A stretch of DNA of 64,000 nt from CADEDV01 sp048498035. GTDB taxonomy: Bacteria > Bacteroidota > Bacteroidia > Chitinophagales > Chitinophagaceae. Below are positions 52,107-62,900 of the stretch, in pieces (the first letter of the stretch is position 1; every line of letters starts with the position of its first letter). Under the pieces are notes generated by a model. The model was given only the letters and a program-made list of their open reading frames with translations, made no database searches and was not told the DNA's origin. The position numbers and the translations under genes are program-made. The stretch spans positions 1 to 64,000 of the forward strand of contig JBEHYT010000009.1 of the NCBI GenBank assembly GCA_048498035.1, given 5' to 3'.

Positions 52107-52720
52107 ACGCAAGAATTTTTATTGTAGACGATCACTATATGGTAATTGAAGGAATCCGCTCCCTGCTACAACAGGAACGGGGTATTGAATGGATGGGACA
52201 TGCTACCAATGCAGCTTCGTGCCTGGCATTCCTGAAACAACAACAACCGGATGTGATCCTGATGGACGTAAACCTGCCCGATAAAAGCGGCACCGAACTG
52301 TGCCTGGAAGTGAAAAAAAATTACCCCTCTGTTTTTGTACTCGGATTAAGCACCTTTAACCAACAGGCTATTATACAGAATATGATGACCAACGGAGCTT
52401 CCGGTTACCTGTTGAAAAATGCGTCCCGCGATGAATTGCTGACCGCTATTGCCACAGTAATGACCGGCAAAAATTATCTCAGCATGGAAGCTGCGCTGTC
52501 GCTTCGCGATACCGGGGCTGGTAAACCGGTGTTAACAAGACGCGAAAAGGAAATTTTAGGATTAATTGCCGAAGGACTTACCAATGGTGAAATTGCCGAA
52601 AAACTATTTCTAAGCGTTGCCACGGTGAATACACACCGCAAAAGCCTTCTCACAAAATTTAAGGCAAAAAATGTAGCGTCATTAATCAAGATGGCGGTAC
52701 AAATGCAACTGGTGGGTTAA
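52103..52720 (+). CDS. NarL/LuxR-type response regulator
   Basis: This 205-residue two-domain regulator has a receiver domain (1-120: acidic pocket VDDH, phospho-acceptor Asp55 in LMDVNLPD, Thr/Ser switch and Lys in YLLKNAS). The LuxR-type helix-turn-helix (about 140-200) contains LTRREKEILGLIAEGLTNGEIAEKL and TVNTHRKSLLTKF. It overlaps the kinase gene by 4 bases, which marks it as the cognate partner. Target genes are not evident from the sequence. Confidence 0.94.
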   Translation: MNARIFIVDDHYMVIEGIRSLLQQERGIEWMGHATNAASCLAFLKQQQPDVILMDVNLPDKSGTELCLEVKKNYPSVFVLGLSTFNQQAIIQNMMTNGASGYLLKNASRDELLTAIATVMTGKNYLSMEAALSLRDTGAGKPVLTRREKEILGLIAEGLTNGEIAEKLFLSVATVNTHRKSLLTKFKAKNVASLIKMAVQMQLVG

Positions 52721-53166
52721 TCCCTGCCGTTATCTCCAACAAAACTGTTGTAATCCATTTCAAATTTTATCTCTCCCTTTCCATGCAGTCCCGTTTCTTT
52801 CCATCCCGCTTTGCGGTAAAAGGAAGCTGCGCGTGTACCCGGCGCCGTACCCAGCCATACCGTTTCTTTCGTTTGTGAAAAATACCAGTTGAGCATCCGG
52901 TCGTGCAACTGTTTGCCTATTCCTTTTTTTTCATAATCGGGGTCAACAAATAATGCCCAGATATTATGTTCTTTCATATCTGCAATTGCAAATCCTATTA
53001 CGGTATCATTCTCTATCGCCACCCATCCTTTCCCCCGCACGGAAATAAATGCTGCGCAATCCGCGTCTGATACCAATGCCGGATCGGAAAGTTGATTTTC
53101 CTTTACCGCATTGCGAACAACCTGCATACCGGGAATATCGTCCAGGACAGCTTCACGTATAATCAT
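52717..53166 (-). CDS. GNAT-family N-acetyltransferase
   Basis: This 149-residue acetyltransferase has the acetyl-CoA-binding motif A, IWALFVDPDYEKKGIGKQLHDRML (Q/RxxGxG/A loop as KKGIGKQ), and motif B near AASFYRKAGWKETG. It transfers an acetyl group from acetyl-CoA to an amine; the substrate is unknown. It is convergent with the response regulator (4-base overlap) and ends just before the metallo-beta-lactamase pseudogene on the same strand, one base apart. Confidence 0.88.
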   Translation of the reverse strand: MIIREAVLDDIPGMQVVRNAVKENQLSDPALVSDADCAAFISVRGKGWVAIENDTVIGFAIADMKEHNIWALFVDPDYEKKGIGKQLHDRMLNWYFSQTKETVWLGTAPGTRAASFYRKAGWKETGLHGKGEIKFEMDYNSFVGDNGRD

Positions 53167-53167
53167 G

Positions 53168-54038
53168 TCAATGTTGTTTTAATTTTTTTCGGTAATCAGC
53201 CTCCAGGTCTTTTATAGCTTCATCATATCCATTCCGGTCAAAAAAAGCAGCAGGCTTGTATGCGTCACCGGGCTGATGCTTTTTTTCAAGATCAAACTGG
53301 CTTGCATGCGATGCCAGCCAGATATCAAATTGCTGCGCCTTCAGCGATCGCAACGTATACTCATAATCAGCTGCAATGTCAGGATAAGCTGCTATCGAAT
53401 AAAATGAGTGGTCAGTAACAATAGTCGGAAGGTTAGCGATAAGTACGCGATAGGATCGGACGTCATCGGAAACGGTAAACAGGTAACTGCAGGAACCCTT
53501 GGTATGACCGGGATGATGCAACATCACCAGGTTCATAGTTCCCAGGCTAATGGTGTCTCCATTATGCAACAACCGGTCGGGTTCTACCGGCGCATAGCTG
53601 CTTATATCGCCACCGAGGGCATAGTCTGACTTTCCGCCGTCCCGGCAAACATCCGCATCCTTTTCATCCACAAAAAATTGTGCACCCGTACGTTTCTTTA
53701 AGTTTGCCATGGCGCCCATATGGTCATAATGCGCCTGTGTAGTAAGCAGTATTTTCAGGTATTTTTTTTGAAAACCCAAGCGCCCGGATATTACGTATAA
53801 TCTGTGTGTCGGAAGATGCCAGTCCTGTATTGATAAGAATATTTCCGGCATTGGTCGTAACCAGGTACGATGCCAGGTCTGCCGTGCCCACATAGTAAAG
53901 ATTACCGGCAACCCGGAACGGAGGATAATCCTGTGCCCACCGGGAATTGGTAGGTTTTGGCTCGCGTACCTGTTGCGCTGAAGCCACCATCGCAATTCCT
54001 ATGCAAGTTGCAAGCAGAAAAGAGTAAACAAATCGCAT
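53168..54038 (-). pseudogene. GOB-like subclass B3 metallo-beta-lactamase with +1 frameshift
   Basis: The N-terminal frame (from the ATG at 54038) gives a signal peptide and the B3 fold start (FRVAGNLYYVGTADLASYLV, LINTGLASSDTQIIRNIRALGF). The rest continues in the next frame: KKYLKILLTTQAHYDHMGAM, ADVCRDGG, VMLHHPGHTKGSCSYLF and IWLASHASQF. Together these hold the B3 zinc ligands with Gln in place of the first His (QAHYDH), as in GOB enzymes. The break lies in a run of eight A (53762-53769 on the plus strand); seven A would restore the frame. It may be a real mutation, phase variation, or a homopolymer error in the assembly. Confidence 0.82.
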
Positions 54039-54119
54039 GAAATTATTTTCCTGCAAATTAGGCGAAGCCATCAATAACTGCATCGCCAGGTTTCGATCAT
54101 TTCGCTAAAAAAAAGCGAA

Positions 54120-55100
54120 TTAATCACGCACTACGTCTTTGCTGTACCGGTTTCTATAATCCTGTGGTGAAAGACCGGCGATCCTTTTAAACACTTCGCG
54201 AAAGGCTTTGTGATCGGCATATCCCACATCACTCATTACTTCAAACACAGATTTGCGACCCCGCTCCAGTTCTTTTTTTGCCGCTTCTACCTTTACCCGC
54301 TGCAGGTATTCCACCGGCGTATTGCCTGTTGCCTTTATAAAACGGCGGTCAAAATTTCGCCGGCTAACGGCGAGTTCGGCCGCAAGCTTTTCAAATGATA
54401 TCTTATCTTCCACATGCTCTTCCAGGTAAGCCTGCGCCTCCCGGACCATTCCATCATCATGTTCTTTTTGTCCATGAAAGATGGCAAACGGCGATTGTGT
54501 TGTCCGTTCCATATCAATCTGGAAAATCTTGGAACAAAGGATGGCAATATCGCGATCAAATAATTTTTCTACCAGGTACAATACCAGGTTTAAAAAGGAA
54601 AAAGCGCCGCCATTTGTGTACACACCTTTTTCATCTGTAATTACCCGGTCAGCCGCCAGCTTCACGTCTGGATACATTTTGTGAAACCGATCGGCCGCAT
54701 TCCAGTGAATAGAACAACTGCGTCCATGCAGCAAACCCGTGGCCGCCAGTAAAAAGGCGCCGGAACACATACTGGCCAGTTCAGCTCCATTTTTATATTG
54801 CTCGCCAATCCAAAGGATCAGTTCTGCATTTCGTTCTACGGCACCCTCGTAGTCGCCCACTATTGATGGAATGATCACAAGATCGGGAGCGGCCGTTTTC
54901 CGGATGTCCAGGGCGCGGATTCTAAACAACCCTTCACTCAAATCTGTCTCCGGTACAAATCCGGCCAGCGTAACCCGCAGTTTGCGGATTTTTCCCTGTT
55001 GCTGCCACAGCTCGTTGGCACGCACCAGGATATCATAAGCACCCACCACGCTGTTGAGATTTACATCACCATCCGGGATAACAATTGTTACCTGCTTCAT
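54120..55100 (-). CDS. GlxA-family AraC-type transcriptional regulator (second copy)
   Basis: This protein (326 residues from the ATG at 55100) has a DJ-1/PfpI-like domain (about 1-195, with ELASMCSGAFLLAATGLLHGR around the elbow Cys) and a C-terminal AraC DNA-binding domain (VSRRNFDRRFIKATGNTPVEY and VGYADHKAFREVFKRIAGLSP). It is collinear with the regulator at 2881-3858. It is divergent from two SRPBCC genes, probable targets. The in-frame upstream ATG at 55199 would add 33 residues lacking family likeness and was not used. Confidence 0.9.
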   Translation of the reverse strand: MKQVTIVIPDGDVNLNSVVGAYDILVRANELWQQQGKIRKLRVTLAGFVPETDLSEGLFRIRALDIRKTAAPDLVIIPSIVGDYEGAVERNAELILWIGEQYKNGAELASMCSGAFLLAATGLLHGRSCSIHWNAADRFHKMYPDVKLAADRVITDEKGVYTNGGAFSFLNLVLYLVEKLFDRDIAILCSKIFQIDMERTTQSPFAIFHGQKEHDDGMVREAQAYLEEHVEDKISFEKLAAELAVSRRNFDRRFIKATGNTPVEYLQRVKVEAAKKELERGRKSVFEVMSDVGYADHKAFREVFKRIAGLSPQDYRNRYSKDVVRD

Positions 55101-55119
55101 ACCAGCTTTTTGTTTACTG

Positions 55120-55150
55120 TAAAAGTAGCCAAGGTTTATGTCCAAATCAA
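55120..55150 (-). promoter_or_regulatory. Promoter of the second GlxA regulator
   Basis: TTG (55148-55150 on the minus strand), a 20-base spacer and TACTTTTA (55120-55127). It has the same spacing as, and nearly the same -7 box as, the promoter of the paralogue at 3888-3918. Confidence 0.5.
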
Positions 55151-55178
55151 CCCGTTTAATTGTCTGTTTTACACCCCT

Positions 55179-55206
55179 TTGGTATGCCGATAAGGCCATA
55201 GCTTTG
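55179..55206 (+). promoter_or_regulatory. Promoter of the SRPBCC gene pair
   Basis: TTG (55179-55181), a 17-base spacer and TAGCTTTG (55199-55206) fit the Bacteroidota consensus. The start near 55213 favours the second ATG (55223) as translation start. Confidence 0.65.
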
Positions 55207-55222
55207 ATTTTTAATGCATTTT

Positions 55223-55672
55223 ATGGGTTCAGATCATTTACAAGTGGCTTTTCGTACCCCGGCTGCGCCGGAACAGGTTTTTGCCTGCATCAATACCGTA
55301 ACGAAATGGTGGACTGAAAATCTTGAAGGTCAATCGGCGGCTGTCGGCGACCGGTTCTCCGTGCAGTTTAGCGACCTCCATTTTTCCACCCAGGAGGTGA
55401 TTAAAATTGAACCCAAGCGGGAAATTGTATGGCTTGTTACCGACAGCAGGTTAAGCTGGCTCAAACAAGAAGATGAATGGACAGGGACGCGCATCATTTT
55501 CAACATTACAGAAGATGAAAACGGCACGCTTGTTTCATTCACACATGAGGGGCTGACGCCCGTTGTTGAATGTTTTAAGGGATGCCAGGGAGCATGGCAG
55601 CAGTATGTCGGAGACAGTCTTCGCCTGCTGATCGCAAAGGGAAAAGGAAATCCGGACAAAAAAATAAATTAA
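55223..55672 (+). CDS. SRPBCC (AHSA1-like) domain protein
   Basis: This 149-residue protein is a START/Bet v 1-like ligand-binding fold: TPAAPEQVFACINTVTKWWTENLEG, DLHFSTQEVIKIEPKREIVWLV, RIIFNITEDENGTLVSFTHEGL and a long C-terminal helix. Members bind hydrophobic ligands or act as small-molecule sensors. The start was moved to the second Met because the promoter lies within 20 bases of the first. It is the first of two tandem relatives and is divergent from the GlxA regulator. Confidence 0.8.
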   Translation: MGSDHLQVAFRTPAAPEQVFACINTVTKWWTENLEGQSAAVGDRFSVQFSDLHFSTQEVIKIEPKREIVWLVTDSRLSWLKQEDEWTGTRIIFNITEDENGTLVSFTHEGLTPVVECFKGCQGAWQQYVGDSLRLLIAKGKGNPDKKIN

Positions 55673-55681
55673 TTCCAAGCT

Positions 55682-56164
55682 ATGACTACACATGATTTTT
55701 CGTTAGTAATTCGGGTACCCCAGTCGCCCGACGCGGTATTTGCAGCAGTATTAAATCCCAGGGCCTGGTGGTCAGAAGAAATTACAGGCGGCACCAGCAA
55801 AGAAGGGGATGAATTTTACTACCATTATAAAGATGTTCATCGCTGCCATATGCGTATCGCCAAAGTTAACCCCAACCAGCGCGTGGAATGGACGGTATTG
55901 GAGAATTATTTCAGTTTTACAAAAAACCCGGCGGAATGGACCGGCAACAGCATCGTTTTTGACATCAGCACAGATAAAGGAGAAACGGTGTTGAACATGA
56001 CGCACGTTGGGCTTTCGCCCGAAGAGGAATGTTACGATGCCTGCAGCAGCGGGTGGACAAATTATATCCAGAACAGCCTTTACAAACTTATCACAACCGG
56101 CAAAGGCGATCCGATTACAAAAGAGGGAAATGATTTTGAGAACTCTGTTGACAGAGACCTGTGA
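55682..56164 (+). CDS. SRPBCC (AHSA1-like) domain protein, tandem copy
   Basis: This 160-residue protein is collinear with the gene 9 bases upstream: VPQSPDAVFAAVLNPRAWWSEEITG, HRCHMRIAKVNPNQRVEWTVL, SIVFDISTDKGETVLNMTHVGL and a C-terminal helix followed by an acidic tail. The pair probably arose by tandem duplication and is likely co-transcribed. The ligand is unknown. Confidence 0.8.
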   Translation: MTTHDFSLVIRVPQSPDAVFAAVLNPRAWWSEEITGGTSKEGDEFYYHYKDVHRCHMRIAKVNPNQRVEWTVLENYFSFTKNPAEWTGNSIVFDISTDKGETVLNMTHVGLSPEEECYDACSSGWTNYIQNSLYKLITTGKGDPITKEGNDFENSVDRDL

Positions 56165-56167
56165 CCA

Positions 56168-56839
56168 TTAAAGCAAACCCTTTTTATAAGCGATGTCAAG
56201 CGCCTGAATTTTGTTATTTACATGCAGCTTGCTGTAAATATTCATCACGTGCTTTTTAGCCGTATTGGGACTGATGGAGAGCCGGTCGCCGATTTCTTTA
56301 TAGAGCAAACCCTGCACCAGCAGCTTTAGGATCTCCATTTCCCGATCGGTGAGCCGGAACAGGGTTTTCTCTTTTTGTTCAACGGAGCGCTCAAAAGACA
56401 TCGGGTTGTTTTGTACCAGTTGAAGGATCTTGTAAGCAATACCGGGTGATACGGGCCCGGTACCATTTTCATGCATTTGCAAAATAGTATCCATTAAATT
56501 CTCGGAACTTTCATCTTTCAACAAATAGCCGGACGCGCCTGCCTTGATTGCTTTAAAAATTTTTTCTTCATCGTCGAAGGTGGTTAGCATTACAAATTTT
56601 ACATCCGGGTAAAGATAAGATCCTGCGGCCACCGCATCCACGCCATCCATCTGGGGCATCTCCAGGTCCATCAATACAACAGACGGAAGCCTGTCGATTG
56701 GAAGTTCAGCCATTTGTTCCAGGAAGTCGACCCCATTCTCAGACACCATAACAATCTCCAACTCCGGCGTGCGCTGGATTTTTTCTTTCAGGATATTCCG
56801 ATAACTCAATTTATCGTCTGCAATCGCAACCTTGATCAT
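56168..56839 (-). CDS. NarL/LuxR-type response regulator
   Basis: This 223-residue regulator has a receiver domain (1-125, acidic pair in IADDK, phospho-acceptor Asp58 in LMDLEMPQMDG, Lys in YLLKDES) and a LuxR-type helix-turn-helix (155-220, LTDREMEILKLLVQGLLYKEI and NTAKKHVMNIYSKL). It lies 4 bases after the propeller kinase gene on the same strand, so it is the likely partner. The target genes may include the giant secreted protein that starts at 59931. Confidence 0.93.
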   Translation of the reverse strand: MIKVAIADDKLSYRNILKEKIQRTPELEIVMVSENGVDFLEQMAELPIDRLPSVVLMDLEMPQMDGVDAVAAGSYLYPDVKFVMLTTFDDEEKIFKAIKAGASGYLLKDESSENLMDTILQMHENGTGPVSPGIAYKILQLVQNNPMSFERSVEQKEKTLFRLTDREMEILKLLVQGLLYKEIGDRLSISPNTAKKHVMNIYSKLHVNNKIQALDIAYKKGLL

Positions 56840-56843
56840 CGTT

Positions 56844-59807
56844 TTAAATTATAATAATAACAGATGTCCCGCTTTGGGATTCTGAAGATAATGAAAGTGA
56901 AAATTTTGAATCCCCGGCGCGTTGGCGCATATTGAAAAGGCCATTGCCTTTACCATACGGCGCATCGCTTTTAGAAAAGCCTTTCCCATCATCTGCCACT
57001 TCAATTTTCCAGCGACCGTCTAAAATACTGCTGACAATCCTGATATTTTTAGGATTTGCATGTTTAATGCTATTGGTAACGGCTTCCTGGATAATTCGCA
57101 CCAGGTTAAGCGCATCCGTTGAATGAAGCATGCGTTCCGGCGTTTCGCCGGTTACTGAAAACTGGATGTCTCCATAATGCTTTGACAGTGGCTGGATAAA
57201 ATTCCGTACCCGGATCAGGCATTCTTCAGCGCTATAGGCCTCTTTTTTCAATGCCCACACTGCTTCGCGAAGTGAGGTGATAATGGATTTGGATGCCAGT
57301 TTTACGTCAGATACCATGCGGTTTTTTTCCTGTCCATCTCTCTCCTCTTCCATTTTTTCTGCGGTATGCAACACGGCATGTGCATATACTCCCAGCGTAT
57401 CATGCAGATCTTTTGATATCCGCTCCCGTTCCATATTGATCTGCCGTTCATTTTCCAGTACGCGCAGCTTTTCTTCGTAACGTATCCGGTTTCTCCGGTT
57501 AATGATCACCACAATACCCAGCACCAGCAGCAATGCTGCCAATGCACGGAACCACCAGGTGTTCCAAAACGGCGGGCGAATTATTATCAGCAGGTCGCGC
57601 ATGGGCTTTGCCTCTCCGCCAAGGCGGCGGGAGGCGAATAATTGAAAATGATAAGTTCCCGGCGGCAGGTAATAGCGCGCATTCCGCACTATCCCCGCAT
57701 TTATCCATTCGGTTTCCAACCCGGCCATCCGGTATTGGTAATTGTATTGATCCGGTGCGGAAGATCCCATGGCGGTAAAATCAATGGCGAGCGAATTCAT
57801 ATTGTAGGGTAGGGTCAGCTTCTCCAATTCACATACTGAAGCATCACCCAGGTAATCCCGGTTATTCACTTTTACTCCGGTAATCATCACACTGGGCACA
57901 TCCTTATAATTATTGACTGTAGCAGGATAAAAACTGTTTATTCCGCGCACACCTCCAAAAAACAGTTCTCCATCATCACTTGCAGCCACTACATTGGTGT
58001 TAAACTCATTTTGCTGCAGGCCATCGTCGGCCGTCATTTGCAATACATTGTTGCTCTTATCGATCTTGAAAATACCGCGATTAGAGCTGCACCAGAGGTC
58101 ACCACGACCATCAAAAGCCATTGCATAAATACATTCATCCGGCAATCCGGTTTCGCGCGTCCAGCGCGATTTAACCTCGCCATCTTCCGTTACACAAACC
58201 ACGCCGCGGTTGGTACCGAGGTAAATATTTCCGTCCGCATCATTGACAAAACTCCGCACATCCCCTGTGCCTGTAATATGCTTTTGCCAGCGTGCATGAT
58301 TTGTTTGCGCATCAATACAAACCAGCTCATCATCCCGGAAGGTGTAGATATTCCCATTGTAAAACAATCCGCTTAATGCATAGCCGGAGACCAGCGGCAT
58401 GGCGCGCACTGTTTCACTTTTGAAATTAATGCGGAGCTGTTTGTCCTGCGAAAGAACAATCGCCCCGGTATCATTTACCAGTACTGGTCGCATAAAGTAA
58501 CCGAGGTAGTTTCGAACACCACCCGACAACTCCATTTTCATCTTTCTAAACGACCTAAGGTCCTCACTCACTTTCCACACATCCTTGCAAAAGAGATAAT
58601 ATCCATCTGGAGCCTTTATTATACTGAGTACATCAAATTTTTCCCGGGATCCGGGCAACTGGCTGATATGTGTAATAAGTTTTCCCGTGGTATCAAACAC
58701 CAACAGTCCGTTGGCAAGCGTTCCGGCAAGAATTTTATTCTTTGGTTTATTAACTACAATACTCAACACATAACTGGAGTCATTTTTAGGGAGGCCGTAA
58801 TACTGAACGGGAAAGTTATTTCGTACAATCTTGTAAATACCATTACTAATGGTTTGCAGCCAAAGATTTCCAAAATTATCTTCACACATCCGCGCGATAG
58901 TTCCTGATGGAATAGGACTGTTGTAGTAATTAAGTAACTGGCCGGTAATTTTTCCTTTGATGGAGTCGATCCGGTACAAGCGATTAAATAACGAAAATAC
59001 CGCCCGGTTGTTCCAATAAAAAAGGTTAGCCCTGAATATTTTTCGTTCTGAAGGCTGACCGACTCGCCTGATCATTTTTCGCTGACCGGTGGAAAATGAG
59101 TAACTATAGAAATAAATATCATCCTCATCGCTCTCAAAATATAGCGCCTCGTCGGCACCATTCATACTCAGAAAAAAATTGCTGAGGTTGGGAAAATAAG
59201 GCGAAGTATGAAGAATCACGCCCTTTTTTAAATCAACCAGGAAAAGATGTTTATTACCTATAATAACAACGCGGTTGTCAAAGATGGTGTCGCTGGTTTG
59301 CTCGTCCACACCGTTTTCGTTTAAAAAATCACGTGAACCAATCGTCTTTACCTGCAAATCATTTTTCCGGATGGAAAGCAGGCTCCCACGATCCTGCAAA
59401 AAATAAACCTGATCGCTCGTTTCCCCCACAAATATTCCCGGACGTACGCTCTCAGGTGTAGTAAAAAACTGTCTGAATTTCTCCGTACAGGTATTATATA
59501 CACTCAAGCCCTGCTTATGGGCAATCAGCAACACGCCCTCTTTTGTTTTCCAGAAACGCACGGCCTGGTCGTCTGGCAAACCTTCCTGCACCGGTATATT
59601 GGTAAATGTTTTTCCGTCAAACCGCTGTATCCCAACCGGGTAGCTGATCCAGCAATAATTACGATCATCAAACACCATATCATACATCGTAGACTGTAGC
59701 ATACCTTCATCTACTGTGTAATGAAAACTGTTGTAGCGCTCAATTACTTGGGCATTCAGCCCCTGCACCCAAAGCAGCAGTATGTAAAAAACTGAAAAGC
59801 AGCGCAT
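56844..59807 (-). CDS. Two-component propeller sensor histidine kinase
   Basis: This 987-residue protein has a signal peptide (FYILLLWVQGLNAQ) and a large periplasmic beta-propeller made of regulator-type repeats (about 25-650, for example EDNFGNLWLQTISNGIY and DGRGDLWCSSNRGIF). A Y_Y_Y domain (655-735, YNYQYRMAGLETEWIN and YLPPGTYHFQLFA) and a membrane helix (FRALAALLLVLGIVVII) follow. The HisKA_3 domain has the acceptor His in RERISKDLHDTLGVYAHAV, and the HATPase domain has NSIKHANPKNIRI and VADDGKGF. Members sense glycans or other polymers at the cell surface. It is divergent from a giant secreted protein gene, a plausible regulated partner. Confidence 0.92.
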   Translation of the reverse strand: MRCFSVFYILLLWVQGLNAQVIERYNSFHYTVDEGMLQSTMYDMVFDDRNYCWISYPVGIQRFDGKTFTNIPVQEGLPDDQAVRFWKTKEGVLLIAHKQGLSVYNTCTEKFRQFFTTPESVRPGIFVGETSDQVYFLQDRGSLLSIRKNDLQVKTIGSRDFLNENGVDEQTSDTIFDNRVVIIGNKHLFLVDLKKGVILHTSPYFPNLSNFFLSMNGADEALYFESDEDDIYFYSYSFSTGQRKMIRRVGQPSERKIFRANLFYWNNRAVFSLFNRLYRIDSIKGKITGQLLNYYNSPIPSGTIARMCEDNFGNLWLQTISNGIYKIVRNNFPVQYYGLPKNDSSYVLSIVVNKPKNKILAGTLANGLLVFDTTGKLITHISQLPGSREKFDVLSIIKAPDGYYLFCKDVWKVSEDLRSFRKMKMELSGGVRNYLGYFMRPVLVNDTGAIVLSQDKQLRINFKSETVRAMPLVSGYALSGLFYNGNIYTFRDDELVCIDAQTNHARWQKHITGTGDVRSFVNDADGNIYLGTNRGVVCVTEDGEVKSRWTRETGLPDECIYAMAFDGRGDLWCSSNRGIFKIDKSNNVLQMTADDGLQQNEFNTNVVAASDDGELFFGGVRGINSFYPATVNNYKDVPSVMITGVKVNNRDYLGDASVCELEKLTLPYNMNSLAIDFTAMGSSAPDQYNYQYRMAGLETEWINAGIVRNARYYLPPGTYHFQLFASRRLGGEAKPMRDLLIIIRPPFWNTWWFRALAALLLVLGIVVIINRRNRIRYEEKLRVLENERQINMERERISKDLHDTLGVYAHAVLHTAEKMEEERDGQEKNRMVSDVKLASKSIITSLREAVWALKKEAYSAEECLIRVRNFIQPLSKHYGDIQFSVTGETPERMLHSTDALNLVRIIQEAVTNSIKHANPKNIRIVSSILDGRWKIEVADDGKGFSKSDAPYGKGNGLFNMRQRAGDSKFSLSLSSESQSGTSVIIII

Positions 59808-59930
59808 CCGGCGTGTTTGGTTTTGCGGTCAAATTAGTGAATCACCGACATAACAATGATAATCCAAAAGGATTATTTCCCTTCCACGCTATTAAAAATA
59901 CTTTGGCGGCCTATTTAACTAGCTGCAAGC

Positions 59931-62900
59931 ATGAAAAAGTATTCCATCCTCCCCCTCCTTCTGTGTCTTTCATTTTTTTGCCGGGCCCAATTTTCGTTGC
60001 CGGTTGAGTCTGAACCCAATGACGACATCTCCAATGCCAATGGTATTGATGAGCACCAGACAACCAGCGCCAGTTTGGGTGGCGGTGATCAACAGGACTA
60101 TTTCGGCCTGGACTTCAATAAGAATGCAGGCTTTTATGTAGTCCTGGACGTTTCCAATACCGGATCAGACACACGTGTTTTCCATTTCGACTTTTACAAT
60201 AGTCTCCGCATTGACGGAGACTATGTTGGCAATTTTTATAGTGGAGGTATTCAGCTTGATGCAGGCTCCAGCTTCTATGATACAATAAAAGTCTGCGGCA
60301 TGTCGCGCGATAGCATCTACATGAAGTTCAGTTCAGCAGATGGTGAGTTTGATTATAACGTAGAATGGTTGGCCGACAGGCCGTATAATGCAGATGATTT
60401 GTACTACGGTTATAATAATAACGCCGGCGCGGCCCTGCCTTTTACATTTAATACGCAAACCGAGGGAAGCCTGGGGTATGAATTCTGGGGAAACCGCGAT
60501 TTTGATACAATTGATTATTATCGAACTACCATCCCCGTAACTGATTACGAAAATATCGTGCTGCAGGTGAACGCCGAGAATACGATCTGCGATGGGCCTC
60601 CCTCCTACATCCGGTATGCCTGCTACAAAAATGGCAATCCTGTTCCTTTTGAGGAAGGATTTGTTAGTAACAGCAACTTTAATTTCCCAGGACAAAAACT
60701 GCATTTTGGCCTGCAATTAACAGGTCTTACACAGGGCGATCAACTTACCGTGGCATTTTCAACCCGCGGTACCTACGGGTACGATTTCAGGGTTGGACCG
60801 GCGGGAGCCTTTAATCCTGACGACGAAGACAATTGCTGCACCTACAATGCGATACCTATTGATGAAGGAGAAACAAAATCAGGTAACGTTGGCGATTTTG
60901 ATTATAACAACGACTACCTGCTGGATGAATATGATACATATCGCGTTATTCTTCCGCATGATGGCGCCATTCAACTGTTTGTAAAAGCACAGAATGAAAA
61001 TTGTGACCAGGACTATTATACACTCTCCTGCGATATATTGGATAAAGACGGGAATGAACTGCAATCGGAAGATCTTTTTACCTGGGACAGCAGCCCGGAT
61101 TGCGGCCAGCTACAGGAAGATGTGTTCAAGCTTCGCGCATTCACAGCGGACACTTTCTACCTCCGTTTTCATAGCAACAACAGCTATTATTATGGGAAAA
61201 TCAGCTATAGCTTCCATTTTGAAGAAACAGATATTGCAGAAAGTGACGCCAATGAATTATACAATGGTCCTTACACCACCGTTCTACCTATTTCAGCGGG
61301 TGAAACAAAAAAGGGCCATATTCAATTTTGGAAGACAGCTAATCTTACCGACGAGTCTGATATCTATCATACAACAATGCCAGCCGATGGCAGCGTAACT
61401 GTGTACCTGAAAGCCACGTATCGTGATCCTTATGATGGGTTTAACAATGGCTACGACAGGTTGAACCTGATTAGTTCCAACTTTTCATCGGAAACGCCAA
61501 ATTATCCAAAAGTGTCCTATATGACACCGGATGCAACTTACCTGGACACGTTGCATATCTGCGGATTAGCCGCAGGCGATCTTTATCTCACATTAAAATC
61601 AAGCGCGATTTTCAGTGGCCGCACACAAAGCTATTCCAACCGTCCCGGCTTCCCGTATGAATATGAGTTCAGGTATGAAATTGCAGACACCAGCAGCATC
61701 GATAATGACACCGAGCCTAACGATGATTTTGCAACTGCTATACTTGTGCCTGGCGGCACCGGAGGAACCGGTCATATTCACTATGTAGCCAATGTGAACA
61801 CCGATCAATACGATTATTATAAAATACCATACAGCAGCGCAGACAGCCTGGTGGTTCCTTTCACCCTGGTGAATGCGAGTTGTAAAGACAACCAGTCGGT
61901 AACCATCAAAGGCTACAACAAAAACCAGGTTGAACTATTCAGCGTTGATAAAACCAATATCGCCGCAGGACAAACCATTACGGATGTTATCCGTAAGCTG
62001 ATCAATAATCCCGATACCATCTTCCTGCGGATTTCCGCAACGGCGGCATTCAAATATTCGTTTAATACCAATGCACATTTACCTACGTCTGCATTTACAC
62101 TGGTTGGCGATAGCACAGTGTGTTTTGGTACACAAGTTTACAAGGCAAGCGGTATTGGCAACGAGCCCGTTGATTACCACTGGAGTTTGCCGGCAGGAGG
62201 CGGTTCGCTTACATATACCGATAGCGTGGCTACGGTAACCTGGAATGGCAGCGGCCAGCGAAGCATCGCCTTATATCTTTCTAACAGCGCGGGCAATTCC
62301 CAGGTGAAAACGATGCATGTTACAGTTGATGCAGCAGTACCCGACCAGGCACCGGTGATGTCGAATTTTGCAAGAACGTTGAGCATCTCCAACGTACCAC
62401 AGGGGGTTCAAATCAACTGGTATCGCAATGGCGGTATTATTAGCGGCGCACAAGATTCTTCTTATTATGCCAGCCTGGCCGGCGACTATGCAGTTCGCTA
62501 TAGTAATAATTGTGGAGACGGACCGGCTTCCAATACCATCACATTTGCCAATGATGTAGTAGCGCAGACAATTACGTTCGTTCCTACGCCGGATCAGATG
62601 ATGGCGCCGGGGTTGAAGATCAAATTAAATGCAACTAGCAGTTCAGGCTTACCCGTTTTTTATAATCGCATTAGCGGTCCTGGAACCGTATCGGGTGATA
62701 GCCTCTCTATTACGTCTGTGGGCACGATTATTATAAAAGCAATTCAACCCGGTGATGACACATACAGTGCCGCAACGCCAAAAAATGATACCATCATTGT
62801 ATCAAAAGGCGACCAGGTGGTGACGCTTGATTCCATTGCGGATCGCTATTACCGGCAGGGGAATTTCCTGGTACAAACCTCCTCCTCCTCTGGTCTAAAT

